Made by a program: the position numbers and the translations under genes. Under the pieces are notes generated by a model. That model was not told where the DNA came from, did no database searches, and saw only the letters and a program-made list of their open reading frames with translations. Shown here one piece after another: positions 1 to 7,227 of a stretch of DNA of 8,046 nucleotides (within the stretch, counting starts at the first letter, position 1; every line of letters begins with the position of its first letter). Source of the stretch: an uncultured Fusobacterium sp. (lineage in GTDB: Bacteria; Fusobacteriota; Fusobacteriia; Fusobacteriales; Fusobacteriaceae); contig UQQO01000105.1 of assembly GCA_900543175.1 (NCBI GenBank), positions 1-8,046 on the forward strand. The letters are read 5' to 3'.

Positions 1-30
1 CCTATTTTTTTGCATAAACTTTCTATAAAA

Positions 31-84
31 TTGTCTATGTTACTATAAAAAAATATATACAAGGAAAAAAAATTATAATATAAT
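31..84 (+). promoter_or_regulatory. Putative promoter region of the urease operon
   Basis: The 119 bases before ureA are very AT-rich and hold no gene. Two overlapping perfect TATAAT hexamers lie at 74-79 and 79-84; neither has a good -35 box 16-18 bases upstream. An alternative pair is TTGTCT (31-36) and TATATA (54-59) with a 17-base spacer. Either would start transcription just ahead of the ureA ribosome binding site. AT-rich DNA yields such matches by chance, so the exact promoter is uncertain. I see no riboswitch-like fold here and no recognisable NikR inverted repeat. Confidence 0.35.
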
Positions 85-109
85 ATTTAATGGTAAAAAT
101 TAAAAAAAT

Positions 110-115
110 GGAGGA
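110..115 (+). promoter_or_regulatory. Ribosome binding site deciding the ureA start
   Basis: GGAGGA sits here, so the GGAGG core ends five bases before the ATG at 120. An in-frame ATG at 90 would add ten residues, but it has no purine-rich site upstream and would put this Shine-Dalgarno sequence inside the coding region. The site therefore fixes the start at 120. Confidence 0.85.
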
Positions 116-119
116 AAAT

Positions 120-422
120 ATGAAACTAACTCTTAGAGAAAAAGAAAAACTTCTTATAGTTGTAGCTGCTGAAGTGGCTAGAAGAAGAAAAAATAAAGGT
201 TTAAAACTTAACTACCCTGAGGCTATTGCATTGATTACTGATGAATTGATGGAAGGAGCTAGAGAGGGAAAAAGTGTTGAAGAATTAATGAGCTTTGGAA
301 GAACTATCCTTACTAGAGATGATGTAATGGAAGGTGTGCCAGAGATGATAGAAACTGTACAAGTTGAAGCAACTTTCCCAGATGGAACAAAACTTGTAAG
401 TGTTAAAGATCCAATTGAATAG
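120..422 (+). CDS. ureA: Urease subunit gamma (UreA)
   Basis: This is the smallest structural subunit of urease, the cytoplasmic nickel enzyme that hydrolyses urea; it packs around the alpha subunit and holds no nickel. From the ATG at 120 the protein is 100 residues, the usual bacterial UreA length. It opens with [12 protein letters not shown] and carries the family blocks [12 protein letters not shown] (29-40), a region around VMEGVPEMI (69-77) and [13 protein letters not shown] (81-93). A longer reading from an ATG at 90 adds ten residues that are not family-like and lacks a ribosome binding site. The TAG stop overlaps the AGGAGG site of ureB, so the two genes are probably translated in sequence from one mRNA. 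Separate gamma and beta genes rule out the fused Helicobacter-type layout. Confidence 0.97.
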   Translation: MKLTLREKEKLLIVVAAEVARRRKNKGLKLNYPEAIALITDELMEGAREGKSVEELMSFGRTILTRDDVMEGVPEMIETVQVEATFPDGTKLVSVKDPIE

Positions 423-430
423 GAGGCAAA

Positions 431-739
431 ATGAAACCGGGAGAATATATTTTAAGAAAAGATAAAATAGTTTGTAATGCTGGAAAAGAAGCTATTACAT
501 TGAGAGTTATAAATAGAGGAGATAGAGCTATACAAATAGGGTCTCACTTCCACTTTTATGAAGTAAATCCAATTCTTGAATTTGATAGAGCAAAAGCTTA
601 TGGAAAGAGATTGGACATAGCTGCTGGAACTGCTGTAAGATTTGAGCCTGGAGATGAAAAAGAGATTAGACTTATTGATATAGCAGGAAATAGAAAAGTT
701 TATGGTTTAAATGATAAAGTAAACGGAGCATTAGACTAG
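431..739 (+). CDS. ureB: Urease subunit beta (UreB)
   Basis: This codes the second small structural subunit of urease, 102 residues, normal for the family. It begins MKPGEYIL and has the hallmark [10 protein letters not shown] (37-46), then [15 protein letters not shown] (60-74) and [10 protein letters not shown] (90-99). Beta subunits help hold the trimeric alpha/beta/gamma assembly together and do not carry the active site. The start is fixed by AGGAGG at 421-426, which shares two bases with the ureA stop codon. The same arrangement recurs at the ureB-ureC boundary. Nothing looks truncated. Confidence 0.97.
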   Translation: MKPGEYILRKDKIVCNAGKEAITLRVINRGDRAIQIGSHFHFYEVNPILEFDRAKAYGKRLDIAAGTAVRFEPGDEKEIRLIDIAGNRKVYGLNDKVNGALD

Positions 740-747
740 GAGGAAAA

Positions 748-2463
748 ATGAGCTTTGAAATAGGAAGAAAACAATATGCTTCTATGTATGGTCCAACTAC
801 TGGAGATAGTATAAGACTAGCAGATACGGAGCTTTTTATTAGAATAGAAAAAGACTACACTACTTATGGAGAGGAGTGTAAATTCGGTGGAGGAAAATCT
901 CTAAGAGCTGGAATGGGACTTAACCCTGTTGAGATGAGAGATAATGAAAAAGTTGTTGATACAATAATCACAAATGCAGTTATTCTTGACTACACAGGAG
1001 TATATAAAGCTGATATCGGTATAAAAGATGGAAAGATTAAATTTATCGGTAAAGGTGGAAACCCAGATATGATGGATAATGTAGATTTTATTGTATCTGC
1101 AAGTACTGAAGTTATAGCTGGAGAGGGAACAATAGTTACAGCTGGAGGAATTGATACTCACGTTCATTATATTACACCTGAAATAGTTGAAACTGCTTTA
1201 AGTGGAGGGCTTACAACTCTTATAGGAGGAGGAACAGGACCTGCTGAGGGAACAAAAGCTGTTACTTCAACTCCGGGAGCTTGGCATATTCACAGAATGT
1301 TAGAATCAGCAGAAGGATTCCCTATTAACTTCGGTTTCTTTGGAAAAGGAAGTGGAGCTGTTGAAGGTCCTAATGAGGAGCAAATAGAAGCTGGAGCTAT
1401 CGGTTTAAAAGTTCACGAAGACTGGGGAGCTACAAGATCAGCTATTGACAATGCACTAAAATGTGCAGATAAATATGATGTTCAAGTTGCACTACACTCT
1501 GATACATTAAATGAATTTGGATTTGTTGAAGATACTATTGATGCAATAAAAGATAGAGTAATTCATACTTTCCATACAGAGGGAGCAGGGGGAGGACACG
1601 CACCTGACATTGTTAGAATGGCATCATTTAACAATGTATTACCAGCTTCAACTAACCCTACTAAACCTTTTACAGTTAACACAATAGCTGAACACTTAGA
1701 TATGTTAATGGTTTGCCATCACTTAGACCCTAAAGTTCCTGAAGATTTAGCCTTTGCTGATTCAAGAATCAGAGAGCAAACAATAGCTGCTGAAGATATT
1801 CTTCAAGATATGGGAGCTTTAAGTATTATGAGTTCTGATGCTCTTGCAATGGGAAGAATTGGAGAGGTTGTAATGAGAACTTGGCAAACAGCTCATAAAA
1901 TGAAGCTACAAAGAGGAATTTTAGAGGGAGATGAGGAGTATTCTGATAACAATAGAGCTAAGAGATATATTGCTAAATACACAATCAACCCTGCTCTAGC
2001 TCATGGAATCTCTGAATATGTAGGTTCTATTGAAGTTGGTAAATATGCTGACTTAGTTATTTGGGAACCTGCTTTCTTTGGAGTAAAACCTAAAATGGTA
2101 GTAAAATGTGGAATGGTAGCCCAAGCTGTTGTTGGAGATGCCAATGCAACAATTCCTACACCTGAGCCAATGATTATGAGAAATCAATTTGGAGGGTATG
2201 GAAAAGCTATTGGAAGCACATCTATAACATTTGTTTCAACTTATGCTTATGAAGATGGAATCAAAGATAAACTAGGATTGAATAAAATAGTTTTACCAGT
2301 TAGAGGACATAGAACTTTAACTAAAAAAGATATGAAACTAAACAATGCAACTCCAAATATCACTGTTGATCCTCAAACATATGATGTAAGAGTAGATGGA
2401 GAGTTAATCACTTGTGAGCCATTAAAAGAATTACCAATGGCACAAAAATATTTCTTATTCTAA
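748..2463 (+). CDS. ureC: Urease subunit alpha (UreC), catalytic
   Basis: The catalytic subunit hydrolyses urea at a two-nickel centre. At 571 residues it is close to the usual 565-572. All key residues are present, each shifted by +4 from Klebsiella aerogenes numbering: nickel ligands His138 and His140 in DTHVHYITP, Lys221 in GLKVHEDWG (the lysine that is carbamylated), His250 in ALHSDTLNE, His276 in [12 protein letters not shown], and Asp364 in SSDALAMGR. The mobile flap Cys323-His324 (MVCHHLDP) and Arg340 are also there. The amidohydrolase core covers most of residues 130-440. AGGAGG at 738-743 overlaps the ureB stop and fixes the start. A minor oddity is Cys454 in KCGM, where well-known ureases have KGGM or KGGF. 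The subunit should be active once matured by the genes downstream. Confidence 0.99.
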   Translation: MSFEIGRKQYASMYGPTTGDSIRLADTELFIRIEKDYTTYGEECKFGGGKSLRAGMGLNPVEMRDNEKVVDTIITNAVILDYTGVYKADIGIKDGKIKFIGKGGNPDMMDNVDFIVSASTEVIAGEGTIVTAGGIDTHVHYITPEIVETALSGGLTTLIGGGTGPAEGTKAVTSTPGAWHIHRMLESAEGFPINFGFFGKGSGAVEGPNEEQIEAGAIGLKVHEDWGATRSAIDNALKCADKYDVQVALHSDTLNEFGFVEDTIDAIKDRVIHTFHTEGAGGGHAPDIVRMASFNNVLPASTNPTKPFTVNTIAEHLDMLMVCHHLDPKVPEDLAFADSRIREQTIAAEDILQDMGALSIMSSDALAMGRIGEVVMRTWQTAHKMKLQRGILEGDEEYSDNNRAKRYIAKYTINPALAHGISEYVGSIEVGKYADLVIWEPAFFGVKPKMVVKCGMVAQAVVGDANATIPTPEPMIMRNQFGGYGKAIGSTSITFVSTYAYEDGIKDKLGLNKIVLPVRGHRTLTKKDMKLNNATPNITVDPQTYDVRVDGELITCEPLKELPMAQKYFLF

Positions 2464-2481
2464 TTTAAGGAAGGTAAAAAG

Positions 2482-2925
2482 ATGATATTAGATAAAATTC
2501 TTGGAAATATAAAGGATATGGAAGATATATACTGTCATGTAGAGAGAATCTATTTAGAAAGTGATGAGCTTTTAAAAAGAGTTTTAAGAGTGACATCAGA
2601 TCATGGACATGAGTATGGAATCTCTTTACCAAAGGGTAGTGAAATGAGAGATGGAGATATTCTTTTCAATGATGGTCATAATATGGTAGTTATCTCTGTA
2701 AAAGAGGATGATGTTATTGTTATCACTCCTAGAGATATAAATGAGATGGGAGAGGTAGCACACAACCTTGGAAATAAACATTTACCAGTTCAAATTGAAG
2801 ATGGTAAGATAATTATTCAATATGATTACTTAGTAGAAAAATTCCTACAAGATCTACAAGTAAATTTTGAAAGAAAAAATATGAAATTAAAGCAGGCATT
2901 TAGACATGTGGACCACAGCCATTAA
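2482..2925 (+). CDS. ureE: Urease accessory protein UreE, nickel metallochaperone
   Basis: UreE is the dimeric nickel carrier that hands metal to the UreG-UreF-UreD complex. This copy is 147 residues. The C-terminal metal-binding domain shows the conserved GNKH with His100, equivalent to the dimer-interface nickel ligand (His96 in Klebsiella), and nearby His94. An N-terminal beta-rich peptide-binding domain fills roughly residues 1-70. The protein ends FRHVDHSH, a short tail with His142, His145 and His147 instead of the long polyhistidine tail of Klebsiella UreE; it may add a metal site but probably little storage. The ribosome binding site is AAGGAAGG at 2467-2474. The gene starts 18 bases after ureC and ends one base before the preferred start of ureF. 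Confidence 0.95.
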   Translation: MILDKILGNIKDMEDIYCHVERIYLESDELLKRVLRVTSDHGHEYGISLPKGSEMRDGDILFNDGHNMVVISVKEDDVIVITPRDINEMGEVAHNLGNKHLPVQIEDGKIIIQYDYLVEKFLQDLQVNFERKNMKLKQAFRHVDHSH

Positions 2926-2926
2926 T

Positions 2927-3607
2927 ATGAAAATTTTAAATGTTATGCAAATTTGTGATTCAAACTTTCCAGTAGGTTCTTTTAACCACTCTTTTGGTAT
3001 GGAAACATATTTAAGAGATGGAGAGATAAAAGATACTGCTACTCTAAAAGTTTGGTTACTATCATATCTTAAACATCAATTTATATATAATGATGGTTTT
3101 GCTATGAGAATAGTTTTTGAAAAATTAAAAGATAATAAGATAGATGATATTTGGGAACTAGATAGAAAGATCACTGTACAAAATAGTTCAAAAGAGAGTA
3201 GAGATGGAGCTAAACTAATTGGACAAAGAATGATTAAAACCTATTTAGAGCTTTATGATATACCTCTTTTAAAAGAGTATGGTGATAGAATCAGAAAAAA
3301 ATTATCTTTTGGACATCCTAGTATTGCTACTGCTATTCTTTTGAATTATCTTGAAATATCCGTTGAAGATACTATTCTATATTATATGTATAGTACAATC
3401 TCAACTTTAATTCAAAATGGAGTAAGAGCCATACCTCTAGGACAAAAAGATGGACTTATTTTAATGCAGGAGTTTTTCCCTATATTTGAAAAATTATTGT
3501 TAGAGATAATGAATTTGAATGATGAGGATTTTGGATTGACAGTTCCAGGATTAGAAATATCACAAATAAATCACGAAGAATTAGTATTTAGATTGTTTAT
3601 GTCTTAA
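2927..3607 (+). CDS. ureF: Urease accessory protein UreF
   Basis: UreF bridges UreD and UreG in the urease activation complex and gates the GTPase activity of UreG. From the ATG at 2927 the protein is 226 residues, normal size and all-helical. Family blocks are CDSNFPVGSFNHSFGMETY (10-28), SKESRDGAK (88-96), QNGVRAIPLGQ (163-173) and PGLEISQINHE (207-217); they resemble staphylococcal UreF closely. The start is ambiguous: an in-frame ATG at 2906 gives 233 residues, overlaps ureE by 20 bases and has a weak AGCAGG at 2891-2896. The ATG at 2927 lies one base after the ureE stop and could be reached by translational coupling. I prefer 2927 because the added residues (MWTTAIN) are just ureE tail sequence read in another frame. 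Confidence 0.93.
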   Translation: MKILNVMQICDSNFPVGSFNHSFGMETYLRDGEIKDTATLKVWLLSYLKHQFIYNDGFAMRIVFEKLKDNKIDDIWELDRKITVQNSSKESRDGAKLIGQRMIKTYLELYDIPLLKEYGDRIRKKLSFGHPSIATAILLNYLEISVEDTILYYMYSTISTLIQNGVRAIPLGQKDGLILMQEFFPIFEKLLLEIMNLNDEDFGLTVPGLEISQINHEELVFRLFMS

Positions 3608-3614
3608 AATTAAC

Positions 3615-3659
3615 TTCCTCTGCTCCCTATGAAGATTTTTTTGTATGGGAGCAAAGGAG
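3615..3659 (+). promoter_or_regulatory. Imperfect hairpin in the ureF-ureG gap
   Basis: Bases 3615-3627 can pair with 3647-3659. The inner arms are TGCTCCC (3621-3627) and GGGAGCA (3647-3653), perfect over seven pairs. A C-A mismatch and then five further pairs, one of them a G-U, extend the outer stem. The 19-base loop contains a run of seven T. There is no T-tract after the right arm, so it is not an intrinsic terminator on this strand. The right arm absorbs an AAAGGAGA that resembles a Shine-Dalgarno site but is followed by no start codon. The real ureG site at 3667-3676 stays unpaired. It may be an RNA processing, stability or translation-tuning element. Confidence 0.5.
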
Positions 3660-3674
3660 ATAGACAAAAGGAGA
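3653..3674 (+). repeat. Tandem AAAGGAGA pair before ureG
   Basis: The octamer AAAGGAGA occurs at 3653-3660 and again at 3667-3674, 14 bases apart. The second copy is the working ribosome binding site of ureG, five bases before the ATG at 3679. The first copy has no start codon at a usable distance and lies in the right arm of the hairpin. It could be a ribosome standby site or simply chance purine richness. Confidence 0.5.
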
Positions 3675-3678
3675 GGTA

Positions 3679-4293
3679 ATGAAAGAGCCAGTAATAATCG
3701 GTGTTGGAGGACCAGTAGGTTCAGGAAAGACACTTCTAATAGAGAGAGTTACTAGAATGATGGCAAATGATTACAAGATTGCTGTTATAACTAATGATAT
3801 TTATACAAAAGAAGATGCTATGTTCATGGTGAAAAACTCTGTTTTACCTGAAGATAGAATAATTGGAGTAGAAACTGGAGGTTGTCCTCATACAGCTATA
3901 AGAGAAGATGCCTCTATGAACTTTGCTGCAATAGATGAATTGAAGAGTAGATTTGATGATTTAGATATAATCTTCCTTGAAAGTGGAGGAGATAATCTAG
4001 CAGCTACTTTCAGTCCTGATTTAGTAGATTTTTCAATTTATATAATTGACGTGGCTCAAGGGGAGAAAATTCCTAGAAAAGCTGGACAAGGAATGATTAA
4101 AAGTGATATGTTCATTATAAATAAGATAGATTTAGCACCATATGTTGGGGCAAATCTTGATGTAATGAGAGAGGATACAAAGGTTTTCAGAAAAGAGAAA
4201 GACTTTATATTTACAAATCTTAAAACAGATGAGGGAGTAAATAAAGTTATTGATTGGATTAAATCTAATTGTCTTTTAGAGGGGCTTAAATAG
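3679..4293 (+). CDS. ureG: Urease accessory protein UreG, GTPase
   Basis: UreG is the SIMIBI-class GTPase that carries nickel and, by GTP hydrolysis, drives its insertion into apo-urease. The 204 residues match the family length. The P-loop GGPVGSGKT is at 10-18, the metal-binding Cys-Pro-His motif at 69-71 within [13 protein letters not shown] (65-77), the [15 protein letters not shown] block at 101-115, and the guanine-specificity motif NKID at 148-151. There is no long N-terminal histidine stretch of the kind seen in some UreG proteins. The start is supported by AAGGAGAGG at 3668-3676. The gene follows a 71-base gap that can form a hairpin, the widest spacing in the urease set, and ends directly against ureD with no intervening base. 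Confidence 0.98.
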   Translation: MKEPVIIGVGGPVGSGKTLLIERVTRMMANDYKIAVITNDIYTKEDAMFMVKNSVLPEDRIIGVETGGCPHTAIREDASMNFAAIDELKSRFDDLDIIFLESGGDNLAATFSPDLVDFSIYIIDVAQGEKIPRKAGQGMIKSDMFIINKIDLAPYVGANLDVMREDTKVFRKEKDFIFTNLKTDEGVNKVIDWIKSNCLLEGLK

Positions 4294-5154
4294 ATGAGAG
4301 AAAAAATCACAATAGATGATTTAGGAAAGAATAATCTTGCTGGGTATACTGAACTTATTTTACAAAAAACTCCTAGAAGAACAGGAGCAAAGAAAAGCTA
4401 TACAGTGGGAGCAGCTAAGATCTCTCCAGCTATATATTTAGATGATGATATTATCCCATGTTACTATCTTATTCAACTTGGTGGAGGATATATTGAGGGA
4501 GAGTATTATGAAAATAGATTAAAATTAGAGGAAGGTAGCCAAGCTATTTTAACTACTCAAGCATCTAGTAAGATCTATAAAAGTGAAAATGGTATCCCTT
4601 CAAAGCAATATACTAATCTGCAACTTGAAAAAAATAGTAAACTTGAATTTATAAATGATAGTGTAATACTATATAAAGATGCAGTATATGAGCAAAGCAC
4701 AGATATATACTTAGAAGAGGGAGCAACTCTTATATATTCTGATGGTATAACTGCTGGTTGGTCACCTGATGGAAAGCTCTTTCAATATACAAGTGCTAGA
4801 ATAAAAACAAATCTTTATCTAAATGGAGAGTTAATCTATTTGGATAATCTAAAAATTACACCTAAAGATTATGAGGTACAAAGTTTTGGTATTCTTGAGG
4901 GATATAAAAATTTTGGAACAATGGTAGTAATTGATGAGAGAGTAGATAAAGAGCTGATAAAGAGAGTGAGAGAGGAAACAAAAAATCTAAATTTAGATGT
5001 GAAATTTGGAATCTCTCTTCTTGAGAAAAATGGATTTATAGTTAGAGTATTGGGAAATCTTACTCAGGATATTCAAAAGGTTATAAATAAAGTTCATACA
5101 TATTTAAGAAAAGAGTTTTTTGAATTTGAGGAGCTAGATTTAAGAAAGTACTAA
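4294..5154 (+). CDS. ureD: Urease accessory protein UreD (UreH)
   Basis: UreD binds apo-urease and, with UreF and UreG, forms the complex through which nickel reaches the active site. The 286 residues are close to the usual size. Diagnostic blocks are GGGYIEGE (63-70) and TTQASSKIYKS (87-97), the family's beta-helical core, and a C-terminal end LDLRKY like staphylococcal UreD. The block that usually reads LTPG is here ITAGWSPDG (152-160), a mild departure in an otherwise ordinary protein. The ATG at 4294 follows the ureG TAG directly; AGAGGGG at 4278-4284 inside ureG supplies the ribosome binding site, so translation is probably coupled. This is the last urease gene and its position after ureG matches the staphylococcal order. 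Confidence 0.95.
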   Translation: MREKITIDDLGKNNLAGYTELILQKTPRRTGAKKSYTVGAAKISPAIYLDDDIIPCYYLIQLGGGYIEGEYYENRLKLEEGSQAILTTQASSKIYKSENGIPSKQYTNLQLEKNSKLEFINDSVILYKDAVYEQSTDIYLEEGATLIYSDGITAGWSPDGKLFQYTSARIKTNLYLNGELIYLDNLKITPKDYEVQSFGILEGYKNFGTMVVIDERVDKELIKRVREETKNLNLDVKFGISLLEKNGFIVRVLGNLTQDIQKVINKVHTYLRKEFFEFEELDLRKY

Positions 5155-5168
5155 TATTTATTTAAGAA

Positions 5169-5195
5169 AGAGCTGAACATTTTTGTTACAGCTCT
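5169..5195 (+). terminator. Hairpin after ureD, possible weak terminator
   Basis: AGAGCTG (5169-5175) pairs perfectly with CAGCTCT (5189-5195). The stem continues inward as AACA (5176-5179) with TGTT (5184-5187) past one bulged A (5188), closing on a TTTT loop. Downstream bases 5196-5207 are ATTTAATATTTT, T-rich but broken by A, so termination would be partial at best. It may cut transcription of the transporter relative to urease, or protect the 3' end of the urease mRNA. No convincing new promoter is visible in the 64-base gap. Confidence 0.5.
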
Positions 5196-5218
5196 ATTTA
5201 ATATTTTAAAGGAGAATT

Positions 5219-6166
5219 ATGAATTTAAAGAAAATAATAATAGGAGGTTTAATTTTAGGTTCATTAAATGTTTTTGCCTATGAACCAATTAAATATACCT
5301 TTGATGATGGAGTATATAAAAAAGAGATAACTGTTACTAAATCTCCACAAAGAGCTGTAACTTTAGCACAATTTATGACAGAAACTCTTTTAGCTCTTGG
5401 TTTAGAAGATAAGATGACAGGAACAGCCTTATTAAATGAGGAGATTTTGCCAGAATACAAAGAGGCATATGATAAAATACCTGAACTACAATTAGGTGAG
5501 GGACAACATTCAATATCTAAAGAATCATTTATAGCAACAGAAGTTGACTTTGTATCTGGTTGGGAACAATCAATAGCAGAGGAAACAACAGGATCATTAG
5601 ATGAGTTAGTAGAGAGAGGAATAGTTCCTTTTATCTCTAGTGGATTAGCTCCAGATGCTACTATTGAAAGTGTGTATAGTGATTTTATACTTTTAGGAAG
5701 AATATTTGAAGTCCCTGAAAGAGCTGAAAAAGTTATAGCTAAGATGAAAGCTGAAGTTAAAAGTGTAACTGATAAAACTAAAAATATAGAGAATAAACCT
5801 AGAGTATTAATCTATGATTCAGGAGAGGGAGAAGCCTTTGTTGGGGGATCAGGATTACCTAATAATCTTATTGAACTTGCTGGTGGAGAAAATATCTATA
5901 AAGATCTAGGACAAGACTATGCTACTGTTTCATTTGAGGATATTGTTCAAAAAAATCCTGAAATTATAGTTGTAACAGAGTATTATTCTGGAATCACAGG
6001 AGATGAAAAGATTAAATTCTTAAAAAATAGTCCAGCTTTAAAAGATATAGATGCTATAAAAAATAATAGAATCTATAAGATTGGACTTATTGATTTAGCT
6101 CCAGGAATAAGAAACTTAAGAGCAGTTGAAAAACTATATAATATGTTTTACGGAAATGAAAACTGA
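5219..6166 (+). CDS. Periplasmic substrate-binding protein of a FecB/BtuF-type ABC importer
   Basis: This 315-residue protein captures the substrate for the permease and ATPase encoded next. Residues 1-20 form a Sec signal peptide: Lys-Lys, a hydrophobic core and likely cleavage after NVFA. No lipobox cysteine is present, and the protein has no cysteine at all, so it should be free in the periplasm. The rest fits the iron-siderophore/B12 binding-protein fold: two lobes, the first around residues 44-160, with the typical second-lobe block AGGENIYKDLGQDYATVSFE (221-240) and NPEIIVV (246-252). This family moves ferric siderophores, haem, cobalamin and, in Helicobacter, nickel. Position after a full urease cluster and the absence of a cobalamin riboswitch in the short gap favour nickel or a nickel chelate; the substrate is not readable from sequence. 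AAGGAG at 5209-5214 fixes the start. Its TGA shares a base with the next ATG. Confidence 0.9.
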   Translation: MNLKKIIIGGLILGSLNVFAYEPIKYTFDDGVYKKEITVTKSPQRAVTLAQFMTETLLALGLEDKMTGTALLNEEILPEYKEAYDKIPELQLGEGQHSISKESFIATEVDFVSGWEQSIAEETTGSLDELVERGIVPFISSGLAPDATIESVYSDFILLGRIFEVPERAEKVIAKMKAEVKSVTDKTKNIENKPRVLIYDSGEGEAFVGGSGLPNNLIELAGGENIYKDLGQDYATVSFEDIVQKNPEIIVVTEYYSGITGDEKIKFLKNSPALKDIDAIKNNRIYKIGLIDLAPGIRNLRAVEKLYNMFYGNEN

Positions 6167-7227
6167 TGAAGATAAGAGAAGAAAGATATAAAATAATTTT
6201 TTTATCTCTTTTAGTGTTATTAGTTTTCAGTATCTTAATAGGAGTTTCCTTTGGAAGTAGCTATATCTCCATAAAAAATGTATATCAGTTTTTAAGCAAT
6301 AGAATTTTAAATAGAGAAATTTTTTCTCCTACTTGGAAAAAAAATATAGAGGCTATCATTTGGGAGATAAGAGTTCCAAGAGTATTGCTTTCTGCAATTA
6401 CAGGGGGAGGACTTGCAATATCTGGAGTATTAATGCAGTGTATAACTAAAAATCCCATAGCTGATCCATACATTTTAGGTATCTCCTCTGGAGCATCTGC
6501 TGGAGCAGTAGCAGTTATTATTTTTGGTGAAGCAACCATAGGGATGTTAGGAATCACAGGGGGAGCTTTTATTGGAGCTATCGCTTGTGGCATCATTGTC
6601 TTTATAATTGGAACTGAAAATGGAAAGAATATATCAACAGTTAGGTTGATATTGACTGGTTTAGCTGTTTCAACTATATTTTCATCTATAACAAATATAT
6701 TAGTTTACTCAGCTAAAAACTCAAATCAAGTGAGATCAGCAGTATTTTGGAGTATGGGAAGTTTAGGTAGAGCAAAATGGGGAGAATTACTAATACCATT
6801 TCTTGCATTAGCTATTGTCTTTATATTATCTATTCTTCTATCTAAATCATTGGATATTTTACTTCTAGGAGATAATACAGCAAAAATGGTGGGAATGAAT
6901 ATAGGAAGAATAAAAACAATTATTATCCTTTCATCTACCATTTTAATCTCTATTTTAGTTGCTCTTACAGGTTCAATCGGTTTTATAGGTCTGATAGTTC
7001 CACATATTTGTAGATATTTTTGTGGTAGTTCACATAAAAAGCTTTTAACCTTTTCAATTTTAGTTGGAGCAATATTTTTAATCTTATGTGACACAATAGC
7101 TCGTACAATTTTTCCACCAAGAGATATACCTATTGGAATAATAACATCTATTATAGGAGGTCCTTTTTTCCTATTTATGATTGGAATAAAGAGTTTCTCT
7201 TTTGGAGGTAAAAATGGTAGAAGTTAA
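6166..7227 (+). CDS. FecCD-family ABC transporter permease
   Basis: This 353-residue inner-membrane protein should form the homodimeric channel of the importer. It is strongly hydrophobic, with segments near 10-30, 72-92, 102-122, 126-148, 158-182, 207-226, 250-280, 292-312 and 322-342, in keeping with the roughly ten helices of BtuC/FecD proteins. Family motifs are RVPRVLLSAITGGGLAISG (69-87), KNPIADPYILGISSGAS (95-111), GSIGFIGLIVPHICR (269-283) and the end block DIPIGIITSIIGGPFF (320-335). The start is read through TGATG, a one-base overlap with the binding-protein stop, with only a weak ribosome site, so translation is probably coupled. Only one permease gene is present, normal for BtuC-like systems. 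Substrate is inferred as for the binding protein. Confidence 0.94.
   Translation: MKIREERYKIIFLSLLVLLVFSILIGVSFGSSYISIKNVYQFLSNRILNREIFSPTWKKNIEAIIWEIRVPRVLLSAITGGGLAISGVLMQCITKNPIADPYILGISSGASAGAVAVIIFGEATIGMLGITGGAFIGAIACGIIVFIIGTENGKNISTVRLILTGLAVSTIFSSITNILVYSAKNSNQVRSAVFWSMGSLGRAKWGELLIPFLALAIVFILSILLSKSLDILLLGDNTAKMVGMNIGRIKTIIILSSTILISILVALTGSIGFIGLIVPHICRYFCGSSHKKLLTFSILVGAIFLILCDTIARTIFPPRDIPIGIITSIIGGPFFLFMIGIKSFSFGGKNGRS

Noticed and set aside
1..11. T-run at the left edge as the tail of an upstream terminator
   Set aside because: Seven T follow CCTA, but any stem would lie outside the window, so it cannot be supported.
90..119. Ten-residue N-terminal extension of UreA from an upstream ATG
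   Set aside because: No ribosome binding site precedes it, the strong GGAGG at 110-114 would be inside the gene, and UreA is normally 100 residues starting MKLT.
901..1167. Antisense open frame of 88 codons inside ureC
   Set aside because: Composition is low-complexity Ser/Cys/Asn/Ile, with no ribosome site, and it lies fully inside a highly conserved coding region; a shadow frame.
3615..3659. Intrinsic terminator between ureF and ureG
   Set aside because: The stem is followed by purine-rich sequence, not a T-tract; the T-run is in the loop.
4056..4310. Antisense open frame across the end of ureG and start of ureD
   Set aside because: It mirrors conserved UreG coding sequence and has no family resemblance or start signal.
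5183..5207. Separate promoter for the transporter genes starting with TTGTTA
   Set aside because: No -10 hexamer at 16-18 bases; the TTGTTA is better explained as part of the hairpin.
5155..5218. Cobalamin or other riboswitch before the binding-protein gene
   Set aside because: The gap is only 64 bases and holds one simple hairpin; no B12-box-like element or complex fold is visible.
6285..7094. Two antisense open frames inside the permease gene
   Set aside because: They are complement readings of a gene rich in hydrophobic codons, with no recognisable domains or ribosome sites.
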